A stretch of 48,165 bases of DNA, from NCBI GenBank assembly GCA_026785885.1, contig JAJAZC010000128.1, forward strand, positions 1 to 48,165. The letters run 5' to 3'. Position numbers and translations under genes: made by a program. The first letter of the stretch is position 1; each line of letters starts with the position of its first letter. The notes under the pieces were generated by a model that was not told the DNA's origin, did not search any database, and was given only the letters and a program-made list of their open reading frames with translations. The DNA is from Rubrivivax sp. GTDB taxonomy: Bacteria; Pseudomonadota; Gammaproteobacteria; Burkholderiales; Burkholderiaceae_C. Shown in pieces: positions 46,558-48,165 of the stretch.

Positions 46558-47223
46558 ATGCAACGGCGCGATTTCTCTCGACAACTGGCCGGTGCCGGCT
46601 TTGGCCTGGCACTCAGCGGCATGGCGCAGGCCCAAGCTCCGGCGCAGGCACAGGCGCCCAAAGAGGGAACGCACTACGTCCGGCTGCAGACGCCCGCGCC
46701 GGTGTCGCTGCCGAGCGCGGACAAGAAGATTGAGGTCGTCGAGTTCTTCTGGTACGGCTGCCCGCACTGTTATGCCTTCGAGCCGACGCTGGAGGCATGG
46801 GTCAAGACACTGCCGGCCGACGTCGCTTTCCGCCAGGTGCCGGTGGGTTTTATGGCGCCGCACCAGATGCACCAGAAGCTGTTTTATGCGCTCGAAGAAA
46901 TGGGCCAGTTGCAGGCGGTGCACCGCAAAGTCTTTGCGGCCATCCATCAGCAGAACCGGCGGCTCGGCACCGACGCCGAGATTGCAGCCTTCGCCACCGG
47001 CAGCGGCATCGATGCCAACAAGCTGGCCGAGTCCATGAAGTCCTTCGGCGTCACCACCAAAGCCAACCGTGCCAAACAACTGGCCGACGCCTACAAGATC
47101 GACGGTGTACCGGCCCTCGGCATCAACGGCCGCTTCTACACATCGGGCGCGCTGGCGGGCAACCATGAGCGCGCGGTGCAAATCGCGAGCTACCTGATCC
47201 AACAGTCGCGCGCCAAGGGCTGA
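46558..47223 (+). CDS. dsbA: Thiol:disulfide interchange protein DsbA
   Basis: Periplasmic oxidase introducing disulphides into exported proteins. The 221-residue protein has the active site Cys68-Pro-His-Cys71 in FFWYGCPHC and the cis-Pro of DGVPALGING. The signal peptide is MQRRDFSRQLAGAGFGLALSGMAQA; its RRDF resembles a twin-arginine motif, although Sec/SRP export is usual for DsbA. AAAGGACC precedes ATG 46558. Length is normal. Confidence 0.94.
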   Translation: MQRRDFSRQLAGAGFGLALSGMAQAQAPAQAQAPKEGTHYVRLQTPAPVSLPSADKKIEVVEFFWYGCPHCYAFEPTLEAWVKTLPADVAFRQVPVGFMAPHQMHQKLFYALEEMGQLQAVHRKVFAAIHQQNRRLGTDAEIAAFATGSGIDANKLAESMKSFGVTTKANRAKQLADAYKIDGVPALGINGRFYTSGALAGNHERAVQIASYLIQQSRAKG

Positions 47224-47369
47224 CCCGCCTGATCCGCCCAATCCGCCTGCAACCCGCAGGCGCATTTCGCCGGCCCCGGAGCCCGTGCAGCACGGGCTGA
47301 CTTCACGCCGCGCGGGGCCAACCGCCACGGTGCCGTGGATATACTCCACTGCAAATTCCGTGCCGCCAA
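47224..47369 (+). promoter_or_regulatory. spacer with hairpin and candidate lptA promoter
   Basis: A hairpin AGCCCGTG-CAG-CACGGGCT lies at about 47279-47298 without a T-run. TATACT (47340-47345) is a good -10 match with a leader of about 18 bases to ATG 47370; the -35 (GCCAAC region) is poor. Confidence 0.35.
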
Positions 47370-48165
47370 ATGCCCCGCCATTCTCTTGCTGATTTGCTGC
47401 TCCGCGCAGCCGCCCGTTCTTGTTTCGGCTGGCGCTGCCTGTCGAGCTGTGGCGGGCATCTCGGCCGCGGCGGACCGGGCAAAGCGTTTCATACCGCGGC
47501 TGCTGTGCTGCTGACCGCGCTGATGCCATTGGTGCTGATGGCGCTGACCACGCCTGCACAGGCTGAGCGGGCCGATCGCAGCAAGCCGATGGTGATCGAG
47601 GCCGACCGTGATGGTGTGCTGGACCTGCAGCGTCAGGTCCTGGTCTACGCCGGCAACGTCGTCGTCAGCCAAGGCACGATGATCTTGCGTGCCGAGCGCG
47701 TGGAGATGCGCACCCTGCCCAACGGCTACCGCGCCGCCAGCGCGCTCGGCTCCACTGCGCGGCCGGCCAGCTGGCGCCAGCGCCGTGACGGCGTGGCCGA
47801 CGAAACCGTCGAAGGCACGGCCGAACGCATCGAGTTCGACGGCCGTGCCGACACGTTGCGCTTTGTCGGCGGTGGCGCCGTGCGCCGTTTGCGGGACGGC
47901 ACCGTCGCCGACGAAATCACCGGCGCCGTGATCGTCTGGGACAACAGCGCCGAGGTCTTCAAGGTCGAGGGCGGCGAAGCGACTGCCGCCAACCCGACCG
48001 GCCGTGTGCGTGCGGTGTTGAGCCCGCGCATCGAAGAGGCGGCGTCGGCGCCCGCCCCGGCCCCCCCCCCCCCGGCCCCCCCCCCGGGGGGGGGGGGCGG
48101 GCTGCGGGGGGGCCGGGGGGGGGGGCCGCCCCCCCCGACCCTCACACGCAAATACGGCCCCGCTC
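47370..48165 (+). CDS. lptA: Lipopolysaccharide transport periplasmic protein LptA (3' partial)
   Basis: Periplasmic bridge component that carries lipopolysaccharide from LptC to LptD. From ATG 47370 there is a long n-region, a signal helix TAAAVLLTALMPLVLMALTTPAQA (key: cleavage after AQA), then the OstA/LptA beta-jellyroll: KPMVIEADRDGVLDLQRQ, VVVSQGTMILRAERVEM and TAERIEFDGRADTLRF. The frame stays open to the end, but 48060 onward is C/G homopolymer and unreliable. lptC is not immediately upstream (dsbA is), and lptB/rpoN would be expected beyond the window. Confidence 0.9.
   Translation, partial: MPRHSLADLLLRAAARSCFGWRCLSSCGGHLGRGGPGKAFHTAAAVLLTALMPLVLMALTTPAQAERADRSKPMVIEADRDGVLDLQRQVLVYAGNVVVSQGTMILRAERVEMRTLPNGYRAASALGSTARPASWRQRRDGVADETVEGTAERIEFDGRADTLRFVGGGAVRRLRDGTVADEITGAVIVWDNSAEVFKVEGGEATAANPTGRVRAVLSPRIEEAASAPAPAPPPPAPPPGGGGGLRGGRGGGPPPPTLTRKYGPA
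48060..48136. other. C/G homopolymer block at the right edge
   Basis: About 77 bases are almost pure C or G runs, unlike the rest of the window except its left edge. I interpret this as an assembly artefact; nothing biological is claimed from it. Confidence 0.7.

Overview
The window comes from a high-GC betaproteobacterium, most likely a Burkholderiales member of the Rubrivivax/Leptothrix/Comamonadaceae type. This is inferred from strong G/C third-position bias, the order holA-lptE-leuS-TolR/ExbD-TolQ/ExbB-dapB-bamE facing a divergent fur, a group hpf-ptsN-hprK, adjacent metX-metW, and a malate synthase G/HAD dehalogenase/LysR cluster. No rRNA, tRNA, CRISPR array or insertion sequence is visible. 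Both ends run into long C/G homopolymers (about 1-60 and 48060-48136), so surA at the left and lptA at the right are incomplete and the outermost bases are unreliable.

Layout. 1-2147: surA and rsmA. 2148-3720: an accessory patch with a secreted RNase/barstar pair, a gene remnant, a 13-bp hairpin and two copies of a palindromic repeat, one of which carries the maeB stop codon. 3685-9442: maeB, divergent from a tight thiL-pgpA-pncC-hydroxyacid dehydrogenase operon. 9611-18141: ferredoxin reductase, then the envelope/translation operon on the minus strand, then fur. 18230-20343: hprK, ptsN, hpf. 20577-24425: CodA-like amidohydrolase, a glutathione transferase/SspA-like protein, and an FMN glutamate-synthase-like protein. 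24630-28863: a large single-chain PD-(D/E)XK plus N6-adenine methyltransferase, preceded by a short ORF that looks like its detached N-terminus; this is the only visible DNA-modification/defence gene. 28875-30592: metX-metW. 30633-40800: an unbroken run of minus-strand genes (HAD dehalogenase, malate synthase G, DUF2784, a flavoprotein reductase, cyclophilin lipoprotein, class II amidotransferase, M14 carboxypeptidase, triple-PAS histidine kinase). 40884-43736: LysR regulator, PsiF protein, and a Ser/Thr kinase fused to a cyclic-nucleotide-binding domain. 44037-48165: argS, SPOR protein, dsbA, lptA.

Working together: much of the core content serves the envelope (SurA, LptE, LptA, BamE, TolQ/R-like, DsbA, PgpA, SPOR protein). 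HprK and PtsN belong to the regulatory nitrogen phosphotransferase system. Malate synthase G and MaeB handle C4/C2 carbon. MetX/MetW supply methionine.

The most interesting signals are the split restriction/methylation gene placed 11 bases upstream of metX; repeated in-frame simple-sequence insertions in otherwise conserved enzymes (MaeB, LeuS, malate synthase, glutamate-synthase-like protein, histidine kinase); palindromic repeats that rewrite the maeB C-terminus; several genes with a -10-like hexamer 6-7 bases before ATG, suggesting leaderless transcripts; and an rsmA frame with no canonical start codon before its conserved N-terminus.
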